Source: JANMCE01 sp031360915
GTDB taxonomy: Bacteria; Actinomycetota; Acidimicrobiia; Acidimicrobiales; Ilumatobacteraceae
Assembly (NCBI GenBank): GCA_031360915.1
Contig: JANMCE010000123.1
Span: 4,215 to 68,214, forward strand
Direction of reading: 5' to 3'
Length of the DNA: 64,000 nt
Part shown: positions 36,153 through 47,040 of the stretch, in pieces
Layout: every line of letters starts with the position of its first letter
How positions within the stretch are numbered: position 1 is the stretch's first letter
Translations under genes and position numbers: made by a program
The notes under the pieces: model-generated
What the model was told of the DNA's origin: nothing
What the model saw: only the letters and a program-made list of their open reading frames with translations
Databases searched by the model: none

Positions 36153-36390
36153 GACCCTCAATTCGGCAGAGCACATTCGACACGTTTCAGTTGCCTCCGG
36201 CGAGATCCAGACGATCGGCTGTATCGCATCGGTCGTGTTCGGATGAAGCTGCTCTCGAGGATCCGTTTGGGCTGCTGCCTCAACGAGGCGCAGGGTCACG
36301 CTTCGTCGCGCCGCTGGATCGACGGTTAGGAGCCGGCGACGATCAGACTCGACGCAGACCTCCGACACTCAGGCCGTGCGTCGCGAGCAG
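36153..36390. other. Intergenic region between USP and P-type ATPase, no gene seen
   Basis: Between the USP gene and the 3' end of the ATPase no frame with family similarity was found; a 116-codon minus-strand frame (36018-36368) crosses the promoter region and is considered chance. The stretch contains only the DosR-like box and, at its left, the USP leader. Confidence 0.4.
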
Positions 36391-36436
36391 CCAAGGCGAT
36401 CGCTGGTGTCCGTCGACATTGACGGCGATCGCTTGG
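36391..36436 (-). terminator. Hairpin just downstream of the P-type ATPase stop
   Basis: CCAAGCGATCGC pairs with GCGATCGCCTTGG (one bulged base) across a 21-nt loop, beginning 6 nt after the ATPase stop codon. There is no U-tract, so it may be a processing or RNA-stabilising structure rather than an intrinsic terminator. Confidence 0.35.
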
Positions 36437-36442
36437 AAGCAG

Positions 36443-39175
<2,733 letters not shown>

Positions 39176-39255
39176 CTACGTAGTCTCGCCCTATCCAGGT
39201 CAACAACAATTTAGTCATTGCTGAACACGACTACCGGTGTTCACACCGTTCTGGT

Positions 39256-39271
39256 AGAGGCGGAGGTCCCA
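39256..39271 (-). promoter_or_regulatory. DosR-like box upstream of the P-type ATPase
   Basis: Read on the minus strand: GGGACCTCCGCCTCTA. The left half-site GGGACC is perfect; the right half deviates in two positions from GGCCCTA. It lies about 81-96 nt before the ATPase ATG, the same spacing as at the USP and M50 genes. Confidence 0.45.
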
Positions 39272-39438
39272 ATGCCCAGTCACCCCGCTATCGCGAGAGG
39301 ACTTTCGACACTGGCGACAGTTGCATCACCGTCGAATATTGCTGCATGAATCCAGTGTCGCTGTTCAACTTATGGCTGCGGACATCCGAACCGGTAGCGG
39401 CCGGTTCGCTGTGTTCATGCGACTGTGCCCGGTGACCA

Positions 39439-39925
39439 GTGGTGGAGGTACATGAGACCCAGCTACCCGGTGTCGGTATCCGTTACGAGTTCGTCACCGC
39501 CGCGGGCGACCGGTTGGGGGAATTGATCCACCGGCTCGGGCAACGTCACCTCCTCGTCTACAGCCAGCAGGACCCAGACGCCTGCATCGTCACGGCACGC
39601 CTCGAACTCGACGAGGCACGCACGTTGGCCGAGCTGTTCGGTGCTGCGACCGTAAGCGAGCAGGTTACCGCGATGCAACAACAGATCGCGGGCCTGACCA
39701 TCGACTGGCTGCCCATCGACTCCTCATCGCCACTTGTTGGGGCGAGCCTCGCAACGCGGCGATCCATACCCGCACTGGGGTGTCGGTGGTCGGGGTGATT
39801 CGAGGCGACCAGGCGTTCCCGGCGCCGACCGCCGAGTTTTGTTTCGAGGCGGCGACATCGCCGTATCAGTCGGCACCGTCGATGGCATCGCTCAGCTGAC
39901 GGCGTTGGTTCGCCCCACCCGCTGA
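39439..39925 (+). pseudogene. Frameshifted KhtT-like antiporter regulatory subunit
   Basis: The first 100 codons read VEVHETQLPGVGIRYEFVTA and QVTAMQQQIAGLTIDWLPI, the N-terminal domain of KhtT/YhaT-type cation:proton antiporter regulators. The homology then changes frame near 39752 (NAAIHTRTGVSVVGVIRGDQ, FPAPTAEF) and again near 39840 (GGDIAVSVGTVDGIAQLTAL), giving a complete TrkA-C-like domain across three frames, ending at a TGA at 39923. Two indels make the gene inactive as read. It precedes the equally broken antiporter gene, as in intact khtTU-type operons. Confidence 0.7.
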
Positions 39926-39936
39926 GGTCCCTCCAA

Positions 39937-40761
39937 ATGATCGCGACGATGTCTCAGGCTGGCGCGCTCGTCGAACTCGGCGCCGTGATTCTCGGCCTGG
40001 CAGTAGTCGCACGGTTCGCTCATCGTTTCGCGTTCAGTCCGATACCCGCCTATCTCCTCGCCGGGCTTGCCGTACGGTCGAGGAAGGTCCCGTCCGTCTC
40101 GATCTCAGCGAGGACTTTGTTGCGTTCGGCGCGGAGATCGGGGTCGTCCTGCTGCTGCTGGCGTTGGGCCTACAGTACACCGCCGCCGATCTGCGCGTCG
40201 GGTTACGCAACAACCTCGCCACCGGCGTGCTCGACGCCGTGGCGAACTTCCTGCCCGGCTTCGCCGCCGGGCTGGTGTTGGGCTGGGGCGTGCGCACAGC
40301 GTTGGTACTCGGCGGCGTCACATACATCTCGTCGTCAGCGATCATCGCGAAATCACTCGACGACCTCGAGCGGCTCGGCAACCGCGAGTCGGCGACAGTG
40401 CTGTCGATCCTTGTGCTGGAAGACCTCGCGATGGCCGGCTACCTGCCGATCATGGCCGCACTCCTCGCCGGCGCATCAGTGCTCGCCACCGGGTTGTCGC
40501 TCACTTTGGCCGCAGTGACCGTACCGCGGCAACCAAGATCGCGACGGGCTGGTGGGCCGCCCAACGCGCAGGGGTCAGTAGCCGTGGACGCGTCCGGGTA
40601 GGGCTGGCGCTGGTCGCCCGCGGCGAGTTCTCGGTAATCGCCGACCTCGGAATCGCTGCCGGGATCGAGCCACGCCTGGGCTGGCCGCAGGCTACGTGTT
40701 GATCCTCGCGATAGCGGGGCCGTTGCTCATGCGCTGGTCGCCGACACCGGAGCGCCAATGA
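39937..40761 (+). pseudogene. Decayed CPA2 (KefB/KhtU-like) cation:proton antiporter
   Basis: Fragments of one membrane protein lie in successive frames: GALVELGAVILGLAVVARFA and HRFAFSPIPAYLLAGLA, then VLLLLALGLQYTAADLRVGL, AGLVLGWGVRTALVLGGVTY and ISSSAIIAKSLDDLERLGNR, then SRGRVRVGLALVARGEFSVI and GYVLILAIAGPLLMRWSPTP. Total length is only about 275 codons against about 400 in the family, so in addition to frameshifts near 40070, 40515 and 40675 there is an internal deletion of the central helices. With the KhtT remnant it shows loss of a potassium/proton antiporter. Confidence 0.7.
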
Positions 40762-40809
40762 TCCTTCGATGACCGACAACACAGCTGTGGGCACCAAACC
40801 CGAAATGCT

Positions 40810-40825
40810 GGGACGTTCGGCCCTA
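40810..40825 (+). promoter_or_regulatory. Best DosR-like box, upstream of the M50-CBS protease
   Basis: GGGACGTTCGGCCCTA, a near-ideal match to the mycobacterial-type DosR/DevR box (GGGAC-TTCGG-CCCT), 76 nt upstream of the M50 ATG. In M. tuberculosis the corresponding protease gene Rv2625c belongs to the DosR regulon, which supports the reading. Confidence 0.6.
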
Positions 40826-40900
40826 CACCTGAAGTGACCTTCAAGTGACTATTGGAAAGGGCCTGCCACTGCGGACCCGGACTGCACGTAGAGGAAAGTC

Positions 40901-42030
40901 ATGGACGAGAGCATCAGGCTTGGCCGAATCGCCGGCGTCACTATTGGTTTGAACTGGAGTGTGCTGCTGATCGCATGGTTGTTGAGCTGGAGTCTGGCCA
41001 GTCACCGATTGCCGACGTCGCACCCAGGGCACACCACCGGGGTGTACTGGACCGCTGGCGTCGTCACCGCGCTCGTGTTCTTCATGTCTCTGCTCGCCCA
41101 TGAGATGGGCCACGCCCTCGTGGCTCGCCGACACGGAGTTCGCGTTGAGGGCATCACATTGTGGTTGTTCGGCGGTGTCGCCAAACTCGGCGGTGAAGCC
41201 GCCACCCCTGCCGCCGAATTCCGAATTGCGGCCGTCGGACCTGCGGTCAGCCTGGCGTTGGCTGGCCTGTTCGGGGGCAGCGCCGTGCTGTTCGATGCGG
41301 TCTCGGCCCCATCGCTGATGGTGGGCGCCGCCACATGGCTCGCGACGATCAACCTGATGCTCGCCGTGTTCAACCTGATTCCGGCGGCCCCGCTCGACGG
41401 CGGCCGGGTTCTGCGGGCGTTGCTGTGGCGGCGTTCGGGTAACCGAATGAAAGCAACCGTGACCGCTGCGAACGCCGGCCGGTTCTTCGGTTACCTGCTC
41501 ATCGTCCTTGGTGTCGTGGAGTTCGCCGCAGGCGCCAGCATCGGTGGCCTTTGGTTTGTGTTCCTCGGCTGGTTCCTGTTGAACGCGGCTAACGCCGAAC
41601 GAGTTCATGCCGTCATGACCGACGCCCTCACCGGCGTCCGTGTCCGCGACGTGATGACCGCCGATCCGAGTGTCGTGTCCGAGTCCCTGACTGTTGACGA
41701 GTTCCTCAACGACCACGTCATGAACCATCGCTGGTCGACGTTCCCGACTACTAACTCTGGCGGTGCGATCACCGGGCTCGTCACCCTGGGCCAAGTCAAG
41801 GCTGTACCCGCGTTGCTGCGAGTCACGACACACGTGCGAGACATTGCCTGCCCGATCGGGCAGACCGCCGTGGCAAGCCCGGGCGATGCCGTGACCGACC
41901 TGATCGAACGGCTCTCCACGTGTTCGGACCGTCGCTCCCTCGTGTTCGACGGGACCGGCTCGTCGGCATCGTGTCACCCACCGACATCAACCGAGCAGTC
42001 GAACTTTCCGTGCTCCACACCACCAGGTGA
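40901..42030 (+). CDS. M50 site-2-type membrane protease with CBS domains (Rv2625c-like), frameshifted at the end
   Basis: Six membrane segments in residues 1-235. The zinc site HEMGH is at about 67-71 (LLAHEMGHALVARRHGV), and the third ligand motif is NLIPAAPLDGGRVLRALLWR. Residues about 245-370 are a CBS pair (VRDVMTADPSVVSESLTVDE, RVTTHVRDIACPIGQTAVAS). As read, the frame runs on to 42151 with non-homologous residues; one frame over from about 41950 it ends naturally as RLVGIVSPTDINRAVELSVL at the TGA at 42028, 6 nt before the next gene. I therefore annotate the end at 42030 with a one-base frameshift that spares the protease but truncates the second CBS motif. It is the homologue of the DosR-controlled Rv2625c. 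Confidence 0.85.
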
Positions 42031-42036
42031 CCCGTC

Positions 42037-42827
42037 ATGCCGAACTCCACTGATCACACCTTCGCGTTCGCCGATGTCGGCTCTCCAGCCTGTGACGTCG
42101 CATGGCTGTGGATCTGCTACCACCGGTGGGCCCGGTGGCATCTCGACGTGATGACTGCGCTTACGCCCGAGTTCCCTATCGTCTCGATCCAGAGCGCGAC
42201 CGGCTCGAAGCGTGAAACCCACCGCACCAACGGGTCGCGTTGTCCGAGGCCGAACTCGGCAAGGTACGCCAACTGTCGGCTCGCACCGACCCAAGAGATA
42301 CGGTCGATCGCCGTCGCGAAGCCGAGCTAGTGGTCGTGGCGCCGCATGGCGTCAGCCAGCTGCATCAACTACTGATGGGTAGCACCACCGACTGGCTGTT
42401 GCGCTACTCGCCGATTCCGCTGGTCGTGGTTCGCTCGGCCACACCCACCAGACGGGTTCTCGTCTGCGATGACGGCAGCGACCACGCCCGCCATGCCGTC
42501 GATCGGCTCGGGCAGCTGCCGTGGATTCCCGACACCGACATCAGAGTGCTCACCGTCGACGAGGTCATGTCAGGGCACGAACCGAACGTCACTGCCGAAC
42601 AGCTCCGCGCCCGAGGAGCCCATGTGACCGTCGAGTACCGGCAGGGCAAGCCCACCGACACGATCCTCGAAGAAATCGAACGACTCGAACCGCAGCTCGT
42701 GCTTCTCGGTACACGCGGACTGACCGGCTGGAAACGCGTTCGGCTCGGCTAGACGGCAGGGACGATCACACGGGTGGCACCGTGCTCGGTGTTCGTCGCC
42801 GGCCTACCCGACGACGACCCCAGATAG
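42037..42827 (+). pseudogene. Broken two-domain universal stress protein
   Basis: ATG at 42037, 6 nt after the M50 stop. MPNSTDHTFAFADVGSPACD and VAWLWICYHRWARWHLDVMT match the N-terminus of the tandem USP at 36046. After an indel near 42185 the homology moves to another frame (LSEAELGKVRQLSARTDPRD, VVAPHGVSQLHQLLMGSTTD, LVLLGTRGLTGWKRVRLG). A TAG at 42750 replaces the Ser of the GS/T ATP-binding motif, and the frame then continues TAGTITRVAPCSVFVAGLPD to a stop at 42825. One frameshift and one nonsense change thus disable it. Confidence 0.7.
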
Positions 42828-42854
42828 CCCCCGCGACGACCCGTCCGGCTCGGC

Positions 42855-44321
42855 TCAGGCGAGGCGGACACGTTCGAGATGCCGGGGGACGACCGCTTCC
42901 CAGTCGAGACGGTCCTCGATCGCGTCATGAAGCGCACTCGACGCGGCCGGCTCACCGTGAACGAGATAGGTGATGTCAGGTGGCCGGGTGGCCGAGCCGA
43001 GCCAGCTGACCAGCTCGTCGTGATCGGCATGGACGGAGAAGCTGGGAATGTCGATGACCTCGGCATGCACTCGCACGTAGCTGCCGAACATCTTGATTTC
43101 CGGCTGCCCGTCGGCCAACAGGCGGCCTCTCGTACCAGCCGCCTGGAACCCGACCAGGATCACCGTGTTGCGACGATCGGGCAACAGTCGGGCAAGGTGA
43201 TGAAGCACCCGGCCACCTGTCGCCATGCCCGAAGCCGACACGATGATCGCCGGGAACCGAACATTCGCAATCGCTTTAGAGTCCTGTACGTTGCGTACTT
43301 CGATCAGCTGGCCGGTGTCGAACGGGTCGTCGTGATCGTGCCACTCGGGCTGCACATCGGCGGCACCACCGCGGATTGCATCGCGGTAAACGCCGAGCGC
43401 TTGCAACGCCATCGGGCTGTCCACGTACACCGGAAGCTGCGGGATCTCACCTGTCTGCATCAGCTCGCGTAGGTGGAACAGCACCACCTCGGTTCGGTCC
43501 ACCGCGAACGCGGGGATGAGCACGCTGCCACCCCGGGCAGCCGTTCGGGTGATCGCGTCGCGGAGTCGGTCCAACGCGCCCGTGTCGTCGTGCAGGCGAC
43601 TACCGTAGGTCGATTCCATCACGACCACATCCGCACCGTCGGGCGGCGCCGGTGGCACCAGCAACGGATGGTTCGCCCGGCCGAGATCACCGCTGAACAG
43701 CACCGTCCGGCCGCTCTCGATGAGCCGGACGGCTGCCGTCGCCGAACCCAAGATGTGACCTGACGGTCGCAGCTGGACCTCGATGCCCGAGGCGAGCGCG
43801 ACCCATTCGTTGTACGGGTGGGCGTCGATCTGGTCGAGGGCGCGGACGGCGTCGGCTTCGGTGTATAGCGGCAGTGCCGGGTGGTGCTTGGAGAACCCCA
43901 TCCGGTTCGCATATTCGGCCTCCTCCTCCTGCAGGTGCCCACTGTCGGGGAGCACGATCGCCGCCAGGCGGGCGGTGCTGTCCGTGCACACCACCCGCCC
44001 ACGGAAACCTTCCTGGCACAGCCGTGGCAGGTAGCCGATGTGGTCGATGTGGGCGTGGGTGACCACCACCGCGTCGATCGACGCCGGGTCAAGCGGAAAC
44101 GGTGCCCAGTTCCGCAGCCGCAACTCCTTCAAGCCCTGAAACAGACCACAATCGACCAGGACCCGGGCGTCGGGCGTGTCGATCAGGAAGCGGCTGCCCG
44201 TCACCGTGCCCGCCGCACCGAGGAAACTGAGCATCGGCACCACCGGACGAGGCCACTTAGGATACGACACCTCCTCCACGATCTCCTCGTAGCTTGTTCT
44301 GGCTGACTTCGCTCGGCTCAT
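42855..44321 (-). CDS. MBL-fold exoribonuclease-like protein (beta-CASP/CPSF type)
   Basis: A 488-aa protein. FLGAAGTVTGSRFLIDT is the N-terminal strand of beta-CASP proteins; the metal site is THAHIDHIGYLPRL (about residue 86), further motifs are SGHILGSA, FSGDLGR and the C-terminal FSVHADHDEL; the beta-CASP domain occupies the middle with SASGMATGGRVLHHL. It is complete, with an ATG at 44321 behind GAGGAGG. This family includes CPSF-73-like and archaeal/bacterial RNA nucleases, and homologues are often in actinobacterial USP/DosR-like islands. The ATG overlaps the stop of the upstream PEP-synthase-USP chimera (ATGA). Confidence 0.92.
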   Translation of the reverse strand: MSRAKSARTSYEEIVEEVSYPKWPRPVVPMLSFLGAAGTVTGSRFLIDTPDARVLVDCGLFQGLKELRLRNWAPFPLDPASIDAVVVTHAHIDHIGYLPRLCQEGFRGRVVCTDSTARLAAIVLPDSGHLQEEEAEYANRMGFSKHHPALPLYTEADAVRALDQIDAHPYNEWVALASGIEVQLRPSGHILGSATAAVRLIESGRTVLFSGDLGRANHPLLVPPAPPDGADVVVMESTYGSRLHDDTGALDRLRDAITRTAARGGSVLIPAFAVDRTEVVLFHLRELMQTGEIPQLPVYVDSPMALQALGVYRDAIRGGAADVQPEWHDHDDPFDTGQLIEVRNVQDSKAIANVRFPAIIVSASGMATGGRVLHHLARLLPDRRNTVILVGFQAAGTRGRLLADGQPEIKMFGSYVRVHAEVIDIPSFSVHADHDELVSWLGSATRPPDITYLVHGEPAASSALHDAIEDRLDWEAVVPRHLERVRLA

Positions 44322-44689
44322 CGTTCCTCCTCAGGTGACGCATCGACTCGATGTCGATCGGGTAGCGGGACGATCACAACGGGGCAGTCGCTGTATTGAC
44401 CCAGATAGCTGGCGGCGCTACCCATGAGTAAGACCTCAAGAGGCCCGGCCCCCGGGCGCCCAGCACGATCATGCACCCATTGCTCTGACGAGCCACTTGC
44501 TTGAGCAACACACGCAGATCGAGTGCGGTGACCACCGTTCGACACGCGGATCCCAGCCGTTGCAAGACATGTGAACATCCCACCAAGCGAAGCGTTCTTG
44601 CCGCCGACAGTCGCTACGTCGGCTGCGGTCAACTCACCGAACCACTTGATCATCGGTGCCGAGGAGAAGGACTGCGAGCGTTCTGTCAT
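44318..44689 (-). pseudogene. Chimera: PEP synthase 5' end joined to a USP 3' end
   Basis: From ATG 44689 the frame reads MIKWFGELTAADVATVGGKN and ASLGGMFTCLATAGIRV, the start of phosphoenolpyruvate synthase/PPDK-type enzymes (normally about 790-900 aa). At about 44545 this stops and USP sequence begins: LDLRVLLKQVARQSNGCMIV, LGARGPG in a second frame, then EVLLMGSAASYLGQYSDCPV, VIVPLPDRHRVDAS in the first frame. The ORF is open to 44318 (123 codons) but joins unrelated parts through a large deletion with compensating indels. It keeps an upstream DosR-like box, and the stop overlaps the MBL gene start, so it may now act as the leader of that gene. Confidence 0.7.
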
Positions 44690-44721
44690 GACCCATGCTC
44701 GATGCTGGCGTGATGCTGCAA

Positions 44722-44737
44722 TAGAGCCGGAGGTCCC
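44722..44737 (-). promoter_or_regulatory. DosR-like box upstream of the PEP synthase-USP chimera
   Basis: Minus strand reads GGGACCTCCGGCTCTA, 33-48 nt upstream of the chimera ATG and therefore also in front of the downstream MBL nuclease gene. It differs from the best site (40810) at two or three positions. Confidence 0.5.
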
Positions 44738-44825
44738 AATAGTAGAAGCCATCATCCGGTAAACCGATGCTTGCAAAGCTCCCGCGTGTACATCATGCAG
44801 AAGATGAGCCTAACGGCCAGAATGC

Positions 44826-44841
44826 TAGAAGCTGAGGTCCA
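44826..44841 (+). promoter_or_regulatory. Weak DosR-like box upstream of USP
   Basis: TAGAAGCTGAGGTCCA has the same half-sites as the box at 44722 with additional mismatches. It is 150 nt upstream of the USP ATG at 44991 and could pair with the stronger box 90 nt away in a divergent control region. Confidence 0.3.
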
Positions 44842-44990
44842 AAGACCCTTCAACAATTGGTGGCGACTGCACACACTTTGAATCGTGAACCAGGTAACGA
44901 AACGACGCATCTCACCAGCCTTCGCGGTGGTTTATGTCCGCTCGTTGCACGCCGAGTCATCGGTCCGGGCATCAAGCGTGCGAGGTCGCG

Positions 44991-45821
44991 ATGGGTTCTG
45001 ATCTGGGCAGCTGGCGTGGGGTGTTGGTGCCACTCGACGGCTCCGAGACCGCCGCACGAGCGCTTCATCCGGGGAACGCCCTCGCTTCCTCGATGGGGGT
45101 GCCGCTCTACACGATCGGCGTGGTCGACCAAACGGCTGGTGTTGAGTCGGCCGAACGTCGCATGAGAAAACAACTCGACGACCTCTCCATCCAGACAGCG
45201 GGCGGTCACGTCGTCGCTGATGCTTCCGCCATCCATGCCATCGGGGTCGACGCGACCTCACGAGGTCTGCTGGTGTGCATGGCATCGCACGGACACGGCC
45301 GCATCGCTGGTGTGGTGTTGGGGAGCGTGGCGACCGGAGTGGTCAGCCAACTGGACGAACCGGTCGTGGTGATTGGCCCGAAGGCCACGCAGGGGGAAGA
45401 TCAGGTCCGGTTGGTCTACGTCTGCGTCGACGGCAGCCCGGCAACCGAAGCAATTCTGCCCGCCGCAGTCGCTCTCGCCGAACGCACCGATGCCACCATC
45501 CGCCTGGTGAGTGTGGTTCGGCCGACGACGACCGTGTTCGACCTCTTCGAGGACTCCGCCGAACCCGTGCCAGCTGATCGCTACTCGTACCTCGCTCAGC
45601 TTGCGGCATCATCGCAGACCGAGCAAACGGTCAACCACCAGGTCATAAAGGCCCGGTCGGTCGCCTCGACGATCATCGACTTGGTTCGTTCGGAGCCGGG
45701 GGCAGTCGTCGCCTTGACCAGCCATGCCCGGCACGGCCTGGGCCAGCTCATGCTTGGGAGCGTCGCTGGTCGGATCGTCAGCGACAGCCCTTTCCCGGTC
45801 ATGCTCCTGCACAGTCGATAG
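44991..45821 (+). CDS. Two-domain universal stress protein
   Basis: Start at ATG 44991, behind GAGGT; an upstream GTG/ATG in the same frame (44934) adds a low-complexity leader. The 276-aa protein has domain 1 RGVLVPLDGSETAARALHPG then LLVCMASHGHGRIAGVVLGS, and domain 2 VRLVYVCVDGSPATEAILPA then VVALTSHARHGLGQLMLGSV, each with the nucleotide-binding Gly pattern. It is paralogous to the USP at 50090, which lacks about 43 residues of domain 1. A cytosolic stress or dormancy role is inferred from the family. Confidence 0.9.
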   Translation: MGSDLGSWRGVLVPLDGSETAARALHPGNALASSMGVPLYTIGVVDQTAGVESAERRMRKQLDDLSIQTAGGHVVADASAIHAIGVDATSRGLLVCMASHGHGRIAGVVLGSVATGVVSQLDEPVVVIGPKATQGEDQVRLVYVCVDGSPATEAILPAAVALAERTDATIRLVSVVRPTTTVFDLFEDSAEPVPADRYSYLAQLAASSQTEQTVNHQVIKARSVASTIIDLVRSEPGAVVALTSHARHGLGQLMLGSVAGRIVSDSPFPVMLLHSR

Positions 45822-45969
45822 CAAACCGCAAATTCGCAGCGTTCGTTGCGAACGTCGCCGTCGAACAAGACCCCAAGGTCGTCAGACAAGAAGGCCCGGA
45901 GGTAACCGCCGGAACGCAGCTTCTCACCAGCGGCAACACCGGCCGCAGCGGTACCCCACCTCCACCTAG

Positions 45970-46215
45970 TCAGAGCCAGTCACGTTTGCGGAACAGCATG
46001 TAGAGCGCGGACGACACGACCACGATGAGGACGCCGGACAGGGGCGACACCCCATTGTTCCCCGGAGCCGGGGTAGGGGACGTTCATGCCGTAGTAGCCG
46101 GTGATCAAGGTGGGCACGGCAATGATCGCCGCCCAACTTGTGACCTTCTTCATTACCTGGTTCTGCCGATAGTCGCGCAAACTCAAGTTGGTCTCCACGA
46201 TCGTGCTGACGCCGT
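45970..46215 (-). pseudogene. C-terminal remnant of a CorA-type Mg2+ transporter
   Basis: The minus strand encodes TIVETNLSLRDYRQNQVMKK, VTSWAAIIAVPTLITGYYGM then NVPYPGS, the last helix and the GMN motif of CorA (here YYGMNV). Near 46050 the frame shifts; the following TM2 (SGVLIVVVSSALYMLFRKRD) is in another frame and ends at the TGA at 45970. The N-terminal 250 residues are missing. The convergent USP gene ends 148 nt away. Confidence 0.7.
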
Positions 46216-46262
46216 TACAGCTTCGCGGCTGAACTCAGGAGCGACGTGCATCGGAGTCATCG

Positions 46263-47000
46263 TCAAAAGGTCCGCGGCGCTATACCCGGTCTGCTTGACT
46301 CCTCCGCTGTTGACCTAGAGGAATCGGAACGACTCGGCCGAGAGAACCTACACACCCTCATGGGTCGCGATGATCGCAGCCTGGATCCGCGTCCCGTGTG
46401 CGTCGGCGGCCACTCGGTCACTAACGTTTCGACGCACGCGACGACGGCCGAGCCGTCGCGATCGCTGATCAGGCTTAGACTGATCTCAACCGGAAACTCG
46501 GTCCCGTCCCGCCGATTGGCTCGCAGATTCAGCCCTATGCCCATGGATCGGATCTCGTGCCCCGCCTGGTAGCGCAAACGATGAGCGCTGTGCACCTTGC
46601 GGAACCGCTCGGGCAAGAGCAGCTCCACACCCCGACCTAGCAGCTCGGCGCGGTCGTATCCGAACATCGTCTCGATCTGATGATTCACCATCATGATGCG
46701 CCCACTGTCGTCGATCATCAGAAGTCCGTCGGGCGCCGACTCGACGGCACGACGCAACCGATCTTCCGAGATGTCAACCATCGGGCCAATGTCACCAGCA
46801 TGAAGTGTTGAGCGCCCAGCGATTGAGTCACCGGCGTCATTGACGTACGGAAGCACCTTCCGGGTATCCACGTCGCCAAGCCTCTCACACGCCATAGACA
46901 GGTCTGCGCGAGGTCGGTTGCTCCTTTCCGCCTGCCCGTCGCATTTCTCCACGACCAGTGAAGACCAAGGCTCACTGGGTGACTCAGCCACGGGATCCAT
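46263..47000 (-). CDS. PAS-domain protein with a C-terminal frameshift
   Basis: Residues about 80-190 form a PAS domain: RLRRAVESAPDGLLMIDDSG, RIMMVNHQIETMFGYDRAEL, GTEFPVEISLSLISDRDGSA. At about 46433 a one-base loss changes the frame; the usual continuation VSDRVAADAHGTRIQAAIIA is read in another frame and stops at a TAG at 46348. As read the tail (ETLVTEWPPTHTGRGSRLRS) is Ser/Arg-rich and not homologous. There is no kinase or other output domain. The first 75 residues are low-complexity. The start (ATG 47000; a GTG at 47015 is in frame) lies 11 nt from a TTCAC microsatellite. Confidence 0.6.
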   Translation of the reverse strand: MDPVAESPSEPWSSLVVEKCDGQAERSNRPRADLSMACERLGDVDTRKVLPYVNDAGDSIAGRSTLHAGDIGPMVDISEDRLRRAVESAPDGLLMIDDSGRIMMVNHQIETMFGYDRAELLGRGVELLLPERFRKVHSAHRLRYQAGHEIRSMGIGLNLRANRRDGTEFPVEISLSLISDRDGSAVVACVETLVTEWPPTHTGRGSRLRSSRPMRVCRFSRPSRSDSSRSTAEESSRPGIAPRTF

Positions 47001-47010
47001 GCAACCGTTG

Positions 47011-47040
47011 TTCACTTCACTTCACTTCACTTCACTTCAC
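47011..47040. repeat. Pentanucleotide microsatellite (TTCAC)6
   Basis: Six perfect TTCAC units (GTGAA on the minus strand) plus a partial seventh. It covers the last codons and stop of the TerC gene (47032) and the 5' leader of the PAS gene. Each unit offers GTG codons, so slippage would change the reading frame of the TerC end and the spacing to the PAS start. Confidence 0.9.
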
